A DNA stretch of 9,092 bases. Origin: Verrucomicrobia bacterium UBA3214. GTDB lineage: Bacteria; Verrucomicrobiota; Kiritimatiellia; RFP12; UBA1067. Position 1 is the first letter of the stretch; every line of letters begins with the position of its first letter. Below, one piece after another: positions 1-6,934 of the stretch. The stretch lies in assembly GCA_002363575.1 (NCBI GenBank), contig DEWI01000082.1, forward strand, positions 1-9,092, read 5' to 3'. The position numbers were made by a program, and so were the translations under genes. The notes under the pieces are model-generated. The model made no database searches. It had not been told where the DNA came from and worked only from the letters and a program-made list of their open reading frames with translations.

Positions 1-874
1 GCGCGACGATCGTCTTGCCGGCGAAATCGGGGCGCTTGGAGAGTTCGAGCGCGGCCCACAGCGCCGCTCCGGAGGAGATGCCGACGAGCATCCCTTCGCG
101 GGCGGCGGCCGCTCTGGCGGTCGCGCCTGCATCGGCGGCCGACACCTTGACGACTTCCGAGAGAATCGACGTATCCAGGACCTTCGGTACGAACCCTGCG
201 CCGATGCCTTGAAGCTTGTGCGGACCCGGCCGTCCGCCGGAGAGCACCGGCGAGGTGTCCGGCTCGACGGCGACGAGTTTGACGGCGGGGTTTTTCTCTT
301 TGAGATATCTGCCTGTGCCGGTGATCGTGCCGCCGGTGCCGACGCCGGCGACGAACGCGTCGATTTCGCCGTTTGTCCCGGTCCAGATTTCCGGGCCTGT
401 CGTGCGGTAGTGGCTTTCCGGGTTGGCGGGATTCTCGAATTGCTGGAGGATGACCGCGCCCGGCGTGGCGTCGCGCAACTCGTTCGCTTTGTCGATCGCG
501 CCTTGCATTCCGGCGGCGCCCGGCGTGAGGACGATTTCAGCGCCGTAGGCGGCGGCGAGTTTGCGGCGCTCGATGCTCATCGTCTCCGGCATTGTGAGGA
601 CGAGGCGGTAGCCCTTGACCGCGCTTGCCAGCGCGAGGCCAACGCCGGTGTTGCCGCTCGTCGGCTCGATTATCGTGGCGCCCGGCTTGAGGGAGCCGTC
701 TTTCTCCGCCGTTTCCACCATGGCGAGTGCGACGCGATCCTTGACGCTGCCGCCGGGATTGAAGAATTCAACCTTCGCAAGAACTTTCGCGCCGCCTTTG
801 TTCAGCTTGCCGGAGATTTCGACGAGCGGCGTGCCGCCGATTCTCTCCAGAATGTTTTTCTGTATGTTGGCCAT
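1..874 (-). CDS. cysK: Cysteine synthase A (O-acetylserine sulfhydrylase), 3' end cut by window
   Basis: Catalyses the last step of cysteine synthesis: O-acetylserine plus sulfide gives cysteine and acetate, using pyridoxal phosphate (PLP) in the cytoplasm. I translated the minus strand from the ATG at 874-872 and got 291 residues without a stop; the family is about 305-310 long, so only some 15-20 C-terminal residues are missing. Visible motifs: IGGTPLV (12-18), NPGGSVKDR (39-47) with the PLP lysine K45, the substrate loop TSGNTG (72-77), MSIERR (99-104), the PLP-phosphate loop GTGGT (179-183) and GISSGAA (265-271) with the serine that contacts the PLP ring nitrogen. GGGAG at 886-882 lies 7 nt before the ATG and supports this start. 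Transcribed divergently from the flavodoxin-peroxidase gene. A cystathionine beta-synthase is less likely because there is no heme or CBS extension and spacing is that of CysK. Confidence 0.95.
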   Translation of the reverse strand, partial: MANIQKNILERIGGTPLVEISGKLNKGGAKVLAKVEFFNPGGSVKDRVALAMVETAEKDGSLKPGATIIEPTSGNTGVGLALASAVKGYRLVLTMPETMSIERRKLAAAYGAEIVLTPGAAGMQGAIDKANELRDATPGAVILQQFENPANPESHYRTTGPEIWTGTNGEIDAFVAGVGTGGTITGTGRYLKEKNPAVKLVAVEPDTSPVLSGGRPGPHKLQGIGAGFVPKVLDTSILSEVVKVSAADAGATARAAAAREGMLVGISSGAALWAALELSKRPDFAGKTIVA

Positions 875-894
875 TGCTTTTCTCCCGATGGCGT

Positions 895-903
895 ATTGTA
901 CCA
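895..903 (-). promoter_or_regulatory. cysK extended -10 promoter
   Basis: On the minus strand TGG is followed directly by TACAAT (-10 at 900-895), an extended -10 element. I see no convincing -35 box 16-18 bp upstream. Transcription would start near 888, only about 14 nt before the cysK ATG, leaving room for little more than the Shine-Dalgarno. The surrounding bases AAATATGGTACAATACGCC nearly repeat those of the promoter at 2382-2390. Confidence 0.5.
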
Positions 904-996
904 TATTTGGCGCCGTTCTTGGGGCGTGGGATGGCGGAATAGTCTTTCGGCCGGCGAAAAACGGGTGGGGCTTGCGCAAATCGCGGCGAGGGAAAA

Positions 997-1005
997 TGGT
1001 ATAAT
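997..1005 (+). promoter_or_regulatory. Extended -10 promoter of the flavodoxin-peroxidase gene
   Basis: TGG-TATAAT with TATAAT at 1000-1005. The nearest -35-like hexamer (TTGCGC, 972-977) is 22 bp away, too far to count, so recognition would rest on the extended -10. Expected start of transcription is near 1012, about 100 nt before the preferred start codon at 1114. The sequence is GGTATAATAT preceded by AAAA, as at 2382-2390. Confidence 0.5.
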
Positions 1006-1113
1006 ATCCGGCGCGTCCGCAAGCCGTCGCGCGCCGCCGGAGAAGCGCGGGGAATGCGGTGCGGAAAACGGCTTGAAATGAGATGTCGATCGAAAGCAAC
1101 GAAAGATGAAACC

Positions 1114-2337
1114 ATGAAGACGATACTGATAGCGCCATGCATATTGATCGCCGTGCTTGCCTGCGTCGTCGTGGGCTGCAGGATGTTCGCAAAGCGCTCC
1201 ACGGAGGCGACGGTTCCTCTTGCGGCGAAGCTGGAAGGCAAGATCGCGATTGTGTATTTTTCGCAGTCCAAGGTCGGGAATACCGCACTCGTGGCCAAGT
1301 GGATACAGAAGCACGCCGGCGGCGATCTCGTGCCGCTCGAACCGGCGGCGCCCTACCCGGAGCCGTACGGCGAGACGCTCAAAGCGGCGAACGCGGAGCA
1401 CGCGGCGGGGACGCATCCGCCTCTGAAGCCGTTCCCGCCGCTCGAGGGCTACGACATCGTATTCATCGGCGCGCCGATCTGGTATGGCACGTACGCCGCG
1501 CCGCTCGCGACGTTTTTCGACGGCGAGAAGCTCGCCGGGAAAACCGTCGTGCCGTTCTGCACGCATGGCGGCGGCGGCGCTGGCAGGTTCTTCGACGACG
1601 TCCGCAAGGCCTGCCCGGCGGCGAAAGTCTTGGACGGGCTCGCGCTTCGCGGCTCCAACCAGATCGAGCGGCGGCTTGATATCGGCGTTTCCTCCCATCA
1701 CATCGAAGACGACGTGGTGGAATGGCTGAACAGGATTTTCAAGGAACAAACAGGAATAAAGGAGAAGACGGCGATGAACGACGGCATTTATCAATTCACC
1801 GTGAAGGGGCGCAAAGGGGAGGATGTCCCGCTCGCGGACTACAAGGGCAAGGTGTTGCTCGTGGTGAACACGGCCACGCGCTGCGGCTTCACGCCGCAGT
1901 ACGAAGGACTGGAGGCGATGTACGAGCGCGTCAAGGGCAGGGGCTTCGAGCTTCTCGATTTCCCGTGCAACCAGTTCGGCGGGCAGGCGCCCGGAACGGA
2001 GGACGAGATTCACACGTTCTGCGTGCTGAACTACAAGACCGCGTTCCCGCAGTTCGCCAAAGTGGAGGTGAACGGCGAGAATGCCGCGCCGCTCTTCAAG
2101 TTCCTCACGGCGAACACGAAGTTCGAGGGCTTCCCGCAGGACGGCAAGATCGCGCCCATTCTCGAAAAGATGCTTGGCGAGGCCGATCCCGACTACGCGA
2201 AGAAGTCTTCGATAAAATGGAATTTCACGAAGTTCCTCATCGGGCGCGACGGGCGCGTCATCAAGCGCTTCGAGCCTACGGCGCCACTTGCGCAAGTCGA
2301 GGCGGCGATCGAAAACGCGCTCGCCGAAAGAAACTGA
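1114..2337 (+). CDS. Lipoprotein: flavodoxin-like domain fused to a Cys-type glutathione peroxidase
   Basis: 407 residues from ATG 1114. Residues 1-22 form a lipoprotein signal peptide (MK, hydrophobic core, VVGC with lipidated C22), so the protein is probably exported and membrane anchored. In-frame ATGs at 1054 and 1078 would bury this signal behind a charged extension, hence start 1114, although its Shine-Dalgarno is weak. Residues about 43-215 are a flavodoxin domain (Flavodoxin_4-like): phosphate loop SQSKVGNT (50-57), flavin loop GAPIWYGTYAAP (119-130), FCTHGGGG (148-155). Residues 221-407 are a full-length glutathione peroxidase: NTATRCGFTPQY with peroxidatic C257, FPCNQFGGQ with Q291, and WNF with W369 and N370, completing the Cys/Gln/Trp/Asn tetrad. 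C303 lies where thioredoxin-dependent peroxidases keep the resolving cysteine; the active residue is Cys, not selenocysteine. Expected role: reduction of peroxides, with a flavin domain of unknown partner. The fusion is unusual; a frameshift joining two genes is possible. Confidence 0.85.
   Translation: MKTILIAPCILIAVLACVVVGCRMFAKRSTEATVPLAAKLEGKIAIVYFSQSKVGNTALVAKWIQKHAGGDLVPLEPAAPYPEPYGETLKAANAEHAAGTHPPLKPFPPLEGYDIVFIGAPIWYGTYAAPLATFFDGEKLAGKTVVPFCTHGGGGAGRFFDDVRKACPAAKVLDGLALRGSNQIERRLDIGVSSHHIEDDVVEWLNRIFKEQTGIKEKTAMNDGIYQFTVKGRKGEDVPLADYKGKVLLVVNTATRCGFTPQYEGLEAMYERVKGRGFELLDFPCNQFGGQAPGTEDEIHTFCVLNYKTAFPQFAKVEVNGENAAPLFKFLTANTKFEGFPQDGKIAPILEKMLGEADPDYAKKSSIKWNFTKFLIGRDGRVIKRFEPTAPLAQVEAAIENALAERN
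1757..1776 (+). promoter_or_regulatory. Internal stop-SD-ATG arrangement at the domain junction
   Basis: TAA (1757-1759, out of the reading frame), then AAAGGAG (1758-1764) and ATG (1774-1776) in frame with the peroxidase. GGAG ends 9 nt before the ATG, a normal Shine-Dalgarno spacing and better than the one at 1114. This looks like a former intergenic border between a flavodoxin gene and a peroxidase gene, and could still start a separate cytosolic 187-residue peroxidase. That it is used is inference. Confidence 0.4.
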
Positions 2338-2349
2338 GCGCGGCCGCGC

Positions 2350-2368
2350 CGCCGCCCCGCCGGCGGCG
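2350..2368 (+). terminator. GC-rich hairpin after the flavodoxin-peroxidase gene
   Basis: CGCCGCC (2350-2356) pairs with GGCGGCG (2362-2368) around a 5-nt loop, 13 bp after the stop codon. There is no run of T after it, so it is not a classical Rho-independent terminator; in DNA this GC-rich such hairpins can be chance. Confidence 0.25.
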
Positions 2369-2381
2369 ATCGGGCAAAATA

Positions 2382-2390
2382 TGGTATAAT
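2382..2390 (+). promoter_or_regulatory. Extended -10 promoter of the chaperone/effector operon
   Basis: TGG-TATAAT (TATAAT 2385-2390) preceded by CAAAATA; no recognisable -35 in the GC-rich stretch upstream. Transcription would start near 2397, about 22 nt before the ATG at 2419. This makes the two following genes a unit separate from the peroxidase gene. Confidence 0.55.
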
Positions 2391-2418
2391 ATGCCACTAC
2401 AAAGAAGAGCAGCCAGGC

Positions 2419-2880
2419 ATGGAGTTTATCGCAGCATTGAACGAGATCGCGGCCAGGATAGGGCTGAGCGCGCTTGCTCCGGACGAAACGGGAAGCGTGA
2501 CGCTTCTTTTCGACGAGAAGCACGAGGTCTCGTTCGTCCCCGACGACAGCGAATGCGCCGTCTATTTCCAATGCGAGCTGGGCGATTCCAATGCGTTGCA
2601 GGCGGGGGATATGCGCGTGCTGCTGGAAGCTTCTCTCGCCGGCGCAAACGGCGCCGCGTTTGCGATAAACCGCCAGCTTGACAAAGTAATCATCTGGAAG
2701 CGTTTCGGGGAATTCGCTTCTAGCGCCGCTCTGGAGAAAGACATAAACGAATTTCTCGGGCAGGCGGCCTGTTGGAAGCAGCGTCTGGCGGAAGGCGTGG
2801 CGGCGGCCGGCGCGCAGGAAGTCGCTTCCGGCCAATACGATCCATCCGGTTTCATGTTAAGTTCGTTTATACAGGTCTAA
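2419..2880 (+). CDS. CesT-family-like type III secretion chaperone
   Basis: 153 residues. The pattern is that of class I type III secretion chaperones: N-terminal helix (MEFIAALNEIAARIGL, 1-16), three short beta strands (SVTLLFD 26-32, HEVSFVP 35-41, CAVYFQCEL 46-54), a central helix (MRVLLEASL, 65-73) followed by the typical GAAFAINRQLDKVIIWKR strand pair (about 78-95), and a C-terminal helix (ALEKDINEFLGQAACWKQRL, about 103-122). It is small and acidic (22 Asp/Glu against 10 Lys/Arg), as these chaperones are. They bind, as cytosolic dimers, the N-terminal region of one effector and deliver it to the secretion ATPase, and usually lie directly upstream of that effector, as here: the next gene starts 21 bp downstream. 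The tail after residue 123 is an extension of unknown role. The Shine-Dalgarno (AAGAAGAG, 2402-2409) is weak. No apparatus gene is in the window, so assignment rests on fold pattern and gene order. Confidence 0.7.
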   Translation: MEFIAALNEIAARIGLSALAPDETGSVTLLFDEKHEVSFVPDDSECAVYFQCELGDSNALQAGDMRVLLEASLAGANGAAFAINRQLDKVIIWKRFGEFASSAALEKDINEFLGQAACWKQRLAEGVAAAGAQEVASGQYDPSGFMLSSFIQV

Positions 2881-2901
2881 GGTGCGAAAGGGGAAAGAGC
2901 G

Positions 2902-5900
2902 ATGGCACTTACAATTCAGCCGGATTTGGTCGTAGCGCAGGAATTGCAGTCTCGCGGCATTGACGAGTCCGTAGGCGTCTTCGGCAGCCATTGCGTGCAG
3001 ATAGGCAAGGGGAATCCGATACGGTTGGATACGATCAAGTCGGCTTCCGTGCCGTATGCCGGTTTCAAGACGGCTACGAAAGTCGCGAGAGGCTTCGCAG
3101 GCGTGCACAAGACGGCGGAGGACGCTCTCAAGACGCTAAGCTCCGCGAAGACGCTCGACGCCGGCAAGCTCCTCGGGATTCTGAAGGCGCAGCAGACGCA
3201 TCTGGAAAGGCTTGACAAGCTCGGACAGCTCGACTCCGCGCAGAAGCAGGACGCCGACGGCCTCTGGATGTTCACGAAAGCGGTGGAGAACCTGTCGAAC
3301 GAGGAACTCTCCAGGATATTCCAGAAGTTCAACACGCCGGAGATGGATCTCCTGCAGACGGCGCTGCTGCGCGAAGGCCAGACCAACAAAGCCGCAGGCG
3401 ACGCGCGCATGGCGGCTTCGCGCCTCTTCAACCTCCAGGCGCTGGTGCTCAAGGAGATCGGCAACCGCGCGGCGGTCTCGACGCTGGACGATCTGCGCGC
3501 GGCCAATCCGCAGGACGAGTCGCTCAAGGAAGACAAGCTTGCGACGCCGCAGAAACTCTCCGACGAATACGGCGCGTCCAGCGTCAATGTCGTCAAGATG
3601 ACGCACGCGAACGACATTACGGCGGCGAACATGACCATTTTGGCGGAAGTGTCTTCGATGAACGCGAATACCCGCGAGAAGACGGCGGAAGCGGAAAACG
3701 CGCGCCTCGCCGCGCGCGAGCTCGACACCATGCATCTGAAGGAAATGGGCGACGTGCTGCGCTCTGCCGAACTTACGATCAACATCCCGGTCGAAATCCT
3801 CGCCGGCGACACGTCGGTGCTCAACGATCCGACCAAGCCGCTCGCCAATATCTGGCATTTGAAAGACCAGGGAATAAGCCCCAAAGGCGACGGCTACCTC
3901 GAAAAACGCGACAGCGTCGAGAAGGTGCTCTTCCCGGAAATGTCCGGCCACGAAATCAAGGCCGACGAACGGCCCGTGTATGGCGCGCTGAACGTCCAGC
4001 ACGGCTATGGCGGCGGCTCGCCGGTCTATGGCAACGCCGTCATCGTGCTCAAGCCCGAAGTCGCCAAGCGCGCCACCTACACGCTAATGGATACGTTCCT
4101 TTCGACGGCCATGACCGTGAACAAGGAGCGCCGCGACAACGTGTTCGCGCTTCTCGACGGCGCGAAGGGAATACCGGACGAAATCAAGACGCTGTTGAAA
4201 AACCCCGAATCGCAGGAGCGCAAAGATTTGGAGGCGTGGTTCGACAGGCTGGAGGAGGCCAACATAAAGTCCATAGGCGAAGGCCTCGATTCCCGCTCGA
4301 TACCGGCGTCGATAAGAAACGTCTTCAAGCGCATCGACACGAGCAAGATGGAGGACGTGGAGAAATATTTCCTTTCGCTCCTCTACGACTGCTTCGGCGA
4401 CAAGGAAGCCATGCGCGGCAAGATGGTGACGCACGACAATATCGAGGCTCTTCTGCCGCAGCTAGGCGACGTGACCGGCAACGCGCTCGCGCAGGCGGCG
4501 ATGAAGAAGCGCGCCGGGCTGACGCCGAATTTCACGTTCAACGGCCCGGAGTACATCGAAGCGCAGATACAGGGGCAGATCATGCCGCTTCGCGACATTG
4601 CCGAGATTCGCGTCGATCTGGGGATGACGGGCGAGACCGAGAAAGCCGGATATATCGCCAAGTTGAAAGCCTTCGAGCGCAATACCGGCATCAAGGTCGT
4701 CATAAAAGAAGAATTCGATGAAAAGTCGCTCTGCATCCAGACTGATCTTGAAGACGAGCAGGCGCAATTCGGCGTGGGGCACATCGACGAGAAGAAACTG
4801 CTTTCGCTCGTAGCCAAAGATCTCGAAGATCCGGAAAAGGTCGTCGAAGAGCGTATGGCAGCCACCAAGCACAAAAACCTGGAATTCGAACTGCCTCCGG
4901 GAGTGAAGGCCGAGCTGAAGGGCGAGACGCGCAAATGGTGCATTTCGGAATTCAAGGCGAAGGTGCAGAAATTTGCGGCGGACGGCAGCACCAGCGCGGA
5001 AGATTGCGAAAGGATCGCATTTGGCGATACGTTCATGCTGGAGGCGCGGCGTTTGCGCGCGAACCTTTCGGAACTCAGGAATCTGCACTTCGACAATCAG
5101 GCGCAGCTCAATGTATTTGTCGATTGGCTTAGCGAAACGCCGGGAATCGGTTCGGTCGAAGAAGTCCGCCTCTTGCACAAACACGTCGGCGCGCACGCGG
5201 CGTTTTTGAAGGACATCGCCACGGCGCAGCCGCCTCTCGGCGCGCAGCAGATTCTCGAGCGCCTGGCGGCGCTCGCCAAGAATGCCGATGCCGAATTCGC
5301 CGAGTTGAAGGCCAGGTCCAGCCTGTCCGGCGGCGTCAATGCGATGAGCGTCCAGATGCAGCGCATCTCGAAACTCGCGCTGGAGATGCTCAAGAAGGCG
5401 GATCCGCCGGTCGCGCCGGTCGCGCTCTCTTCCGCCTTGGCGAGCTTGAATTCTCCGGAAATGCGCGCGTTCGCCGGGCAGCTCGACGCCATTTCGTCGT
5501 GGGCCGGAAAGAACAATATCCAAGGCTCCGGGGCCGCCCTGGCGATGCACCGGATGCTCTGCGCCGATGCGCAGAATGTCGCATTGTCCGCAGGTGTCGC
5601 CGTGCCGGCTGCGCCACGCGCGTTCGCCGGCGACTTGACGCTCGTGCAAGCGAACGTGCGCGATATTCTCCGGACGGCGTCTCCGGACTTCCACGCGGCG
5701 TTCGAGGCGAAGTTCCCCGGCTTCCCGCCATTTCCGGCGCCGGCGCGGCCGGATCGCATGCCGCAGAACGCCGCCCAGCGCCGCAACTTCCTGCTTGGCG
5801 TCCTCGAGCCGTACCGCGACAAGGAAATCAATGGCAAGGAGCGCGGCATTTCCGTGCACGGGCGCGGGCACATCATCCGCGCGTACATGTTTGCGAATAC

Positions 5901-6585
5901 GATGTGCAACATCCTCAAGGCGCAGGGTGTGTCGGTCGATAAGAACGCGGTCCTCTGCGGTATAGCCGGCCACGATCTCGGGCGCGCCGGGCTTGGCGAC
6001 GACGTCTGGGAAAAGGAGTCCGCAAATGCCACGGTAGCCGCGCTGAAAAACGCGCACGGCCCCGACGCCATGGGCGAAATCTACGAGAAGGAATTCGCCG
6101 GCTGCATCAACAAGGAGCAGATCGAACAGCCCGACGGCACCAAGGTCACGGTTTCCGGCAGCAAGACCCTCGAAGGCCAGCTTCTCAACGCCGCAGACTG
6201 CCTGGATATCGGCCGCACCAAGCAATTCGACGACAGCTATTTCGACTTCCTGCGCGGTCCGAACGGCGAACTTACCGAGGATGCAATCAAGATTCGCGAC
6301 GGCCTCAAGAAGGAGGCCGATCTTCTGCAGCGCCTTACGAACCCGCTTTGCGCCAACCGCCAGAAGATGCAGAGCCTCGAAATGCAGATGATCGAGATTC
6401 TCAACAACGACGGCGACACCACCGAAATCCAGGAGACCAAGGAAGAACTGCGCGAAAACATCGGCGCCACGTTCGTTCTTGAAGCCGAGAAAATTTCGAA
6501 CGAAGACTATCTCTTGAAATTCGAGAACGTCGTCAAGGCGAATCCGCAGCTCTTCCCGCTGTTGAGCCAGTACGCTTTCGATTGA
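2902..6585 (+). CDS. Giant putative type III effector with DUF3626-like and HD phosphohydrolase regions
   Basis: 1227 residues, second gene of the operon, with a strong Shine-Dalgarno (AAAGGGGAAAG, 2887-2897). No signal peptide or membrane segment is seen; the polar N-terminus after the chaperone gene fits type III export. Regions: 1-290, mostly helical, presumed secretion and chaperone-binding part; about 290-620, resembling DUF3626 from memory, with RPVYGALN (357-364), SPVYGNAVIVLKPEVAKRAT (373-392) and EYIEAQIQGQI (550-560); about 650-950, helical and Ala/Leu-rich with a Pro-rich linker near 925-950; about 980-1110, an HD-type metal phosphohydrolase core with VHGRGH (H986, H990), GHDLGR (H1024-D1025), WEKESA (1036-1041) and AADCLDIGR (D1099, D1102); 1110-1227, a helical tail. 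HD domains hydrolyse phosphoester bonds; the substrate cannot be told. The HD assignment is firm, DUF3626 moderate, effector status an inference from the chaperone. Confidence 0.65.
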   Translation: MALTIQPDLVVAQELQSRGIDESVGVFGSHCVQIGKGNPIRLDTIKSASVPYAGFKTATKVARGFAGVHKTAEDALKTLSSAKTLDAGKLLGILKAQQTHLERLDKLGQLDSAQKQDADGLWMFTKAVENLSNEELSRIFQKFNTPEMDLLQTALLREGQTNKAAGDARMAASRLFNLQALVLKEIGNRAAVSTLDDLRAANPQDESLKEDKLATPQKLSDEYGASSVNVVKMTHANDITAANMTILAEVSSMNANTREKTAEAENARLAARELDTMHLKEMGDVLRSAELTINIPVEILAGDTSVLNDPTKPLANIWHLKDQGISPKGDGYLEKRDSVEKVLFPEMSGHEIKADERPVYGALNVQHGYGGGSPVYGNAVIVLKPEVAKRATYTLMDTFLSTAMTVNKERRDNVFALLDGAKGIPDEIKTLLKNPESQERKDLEAWFDRLEEANIKSIGEGLDSRSIPASIRNVFKRIDTSKMEDVEKYFLSLLYDCFGDKEAMRGKMVTHDNIEALLPQLGDVTGNALAQAAMKKRAGLTPNFTFNGPEYIEAQIQGQIMPLRDIAEIRVDLGMTGETEKAGYIAKLKAFERNTGIKVVIKEEFDEKSLCIQTDLEDEQAQFGVGHIDEKKLLSLVAKDLEDPEKVVEERMAATKHKNLEFELPPGVKAELKGETRKWCISEFKAKVQKFAADGSTSAEDCERIAFGDTFMLEARRLRANLSELRNLHFDNQAQLNVFVDWLSETPGIGSVEEVRLLHKHVGAHAAFLKDIATAQPPLGAQQILERLAALAKNADAEFAELKARSSLSGGVNAMSVQMQRISKLALEMLKKADPPVAPVALSSALASLNSPEMRAFAGQLDAISSWAGKNNIQGSGAALAMHRMLCADAQNVALSAGVAVPAAPRAFAGDLTLVQANVRDILRTASPDFHAAFEAKFPGFPPFPAPARPDRMPQNAAQRRNFLLGVLEPYRDKEINGKERGISVHGRGHIIRAYMFANTMCNILKAQGVSVDKNAVLCGIAGHDLGRAGLGDDVWEKESANATVAALKNAHGPDAMGEIYEKEFAGCINKEQIEQPDGTKVTVSGSKTLEGQLLNAADCLDIGRTKQFDDSYFDFLRGPNGELTEDAIKIRDGLKKEADLLQRLTNPLCANRQKMQSLEMQMIEILNNDGDTTEIQETKEELRENIGATFVLEAEKISNEDYLLKFENVVKANPQLFPLLSQYAFD

Positions 6586-6586
6586 G

Positions 6587-6613
6587 CCGCCGGCGCTTTC
6601 GTGCGCGCAGCGG
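6587..6613 (+). terminator. Hairpin directly after the giant gene
   Basis: CCGC (6587-6590) pairs with GCGG (6610-6613), and GCGC (6593-6596) with GCGC (6603-6606), around loop TTTCGT. It begins 2 nt after the stop codon. No T run follows, so factor-independent termination is doubtful. Confidence 0.25.
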
Positions 6614-6740
6614 AGATTGGATTGGCTTTGCCATGGCATCGTCGCTGCATATCTGCCGTACAGTGCAATCGTTTCCCCGGAAAGGATTGCCGGCATGACA
6701 AAGGCCTTGGCTTCGCCGCCCGGAACCTCGACGTTCCAGT

Positions 6741-6815
6741 TCCGGATCGATCCGGAGGCGCGCGAACGCGCAGAGGCCGTTTGCGCTGGCTGCAGCCACG
6801 CATCGGCCGGCGCAA
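6741..6815. repeat. Cluster of inverted repeats
   Basis: Three adjoining structures: a perfect 16-bp palindrome TCCGGATCGATCCGGA (6741-6756); GCGCG-CGAA-CGCGC (6758-6771); and TTGCGCTGGC (6781-6790) pairing with GCCGGCGCAA (6806-6815) with one G-U pair, whose interior holds a competing 12-bp palindrome TGGCTGCAGCCA (6787-6798). They overlap the antitoxin-like frame, so part may be coding coincidence at high GC. Confidence 0.4.
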
Positions 6816-6904
6816 TCGATCGTCAGGATGCTGGGCGGCAAAACCGGTTGCGTAAAGACGATTTTCGGCGTGCGACAATAGTTGGATTCCGCGCAGTGCG
6901 AGAC

Positions 6905-6934
6905 TTGTTCCTGGACGGCGCGGTCTATTATAAT
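6905..6934 (+). promoter_or_regulatory. Promoter of the Nudix-sugE operon
   Basis: TTGTTC (6905-6910), 18-bp spacer, TATAAT (6929-6934). Transcription would start near 6941, 24 nt before the ATG at 6965. Unlike most other promoters in the window it lacks the TGG extension and has a usable -35. Confidence 0.5.

Noticed and set aside
209..1081. Plus-strand open frame of 290 codons at the window start
   Set aside because: Antisense of cysK, whose minus-strand translation shows all family motifs.
1054..1113. Upstream start at 1054 for the flavodoxin-peroxidase gene
   Set aside because: It would put a 20-residue charged segment ahead of a clear lipoprotein signal peptide starting at 1114.
1834..1900. 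Selenocysteine at the peroxidase active site
   Set aside because: The active-site codon is TGC (Cys), not TGA.
802..2835. Long minus-strand open frame of 677 codons opposite the fusion and chaperone genes
   Set aside because: Arg-rich, low-complexity translation without any family likeness; it is the antisense shadow of high-GC codons in well-supported plus-strand genes.
4462..6696. Minus-strand open frame of 744 codons opposite the giant gene
   Set aside because: Same reason: it mirrors the codon bias of the plus-strand gene that contains recognisable HD motifs.
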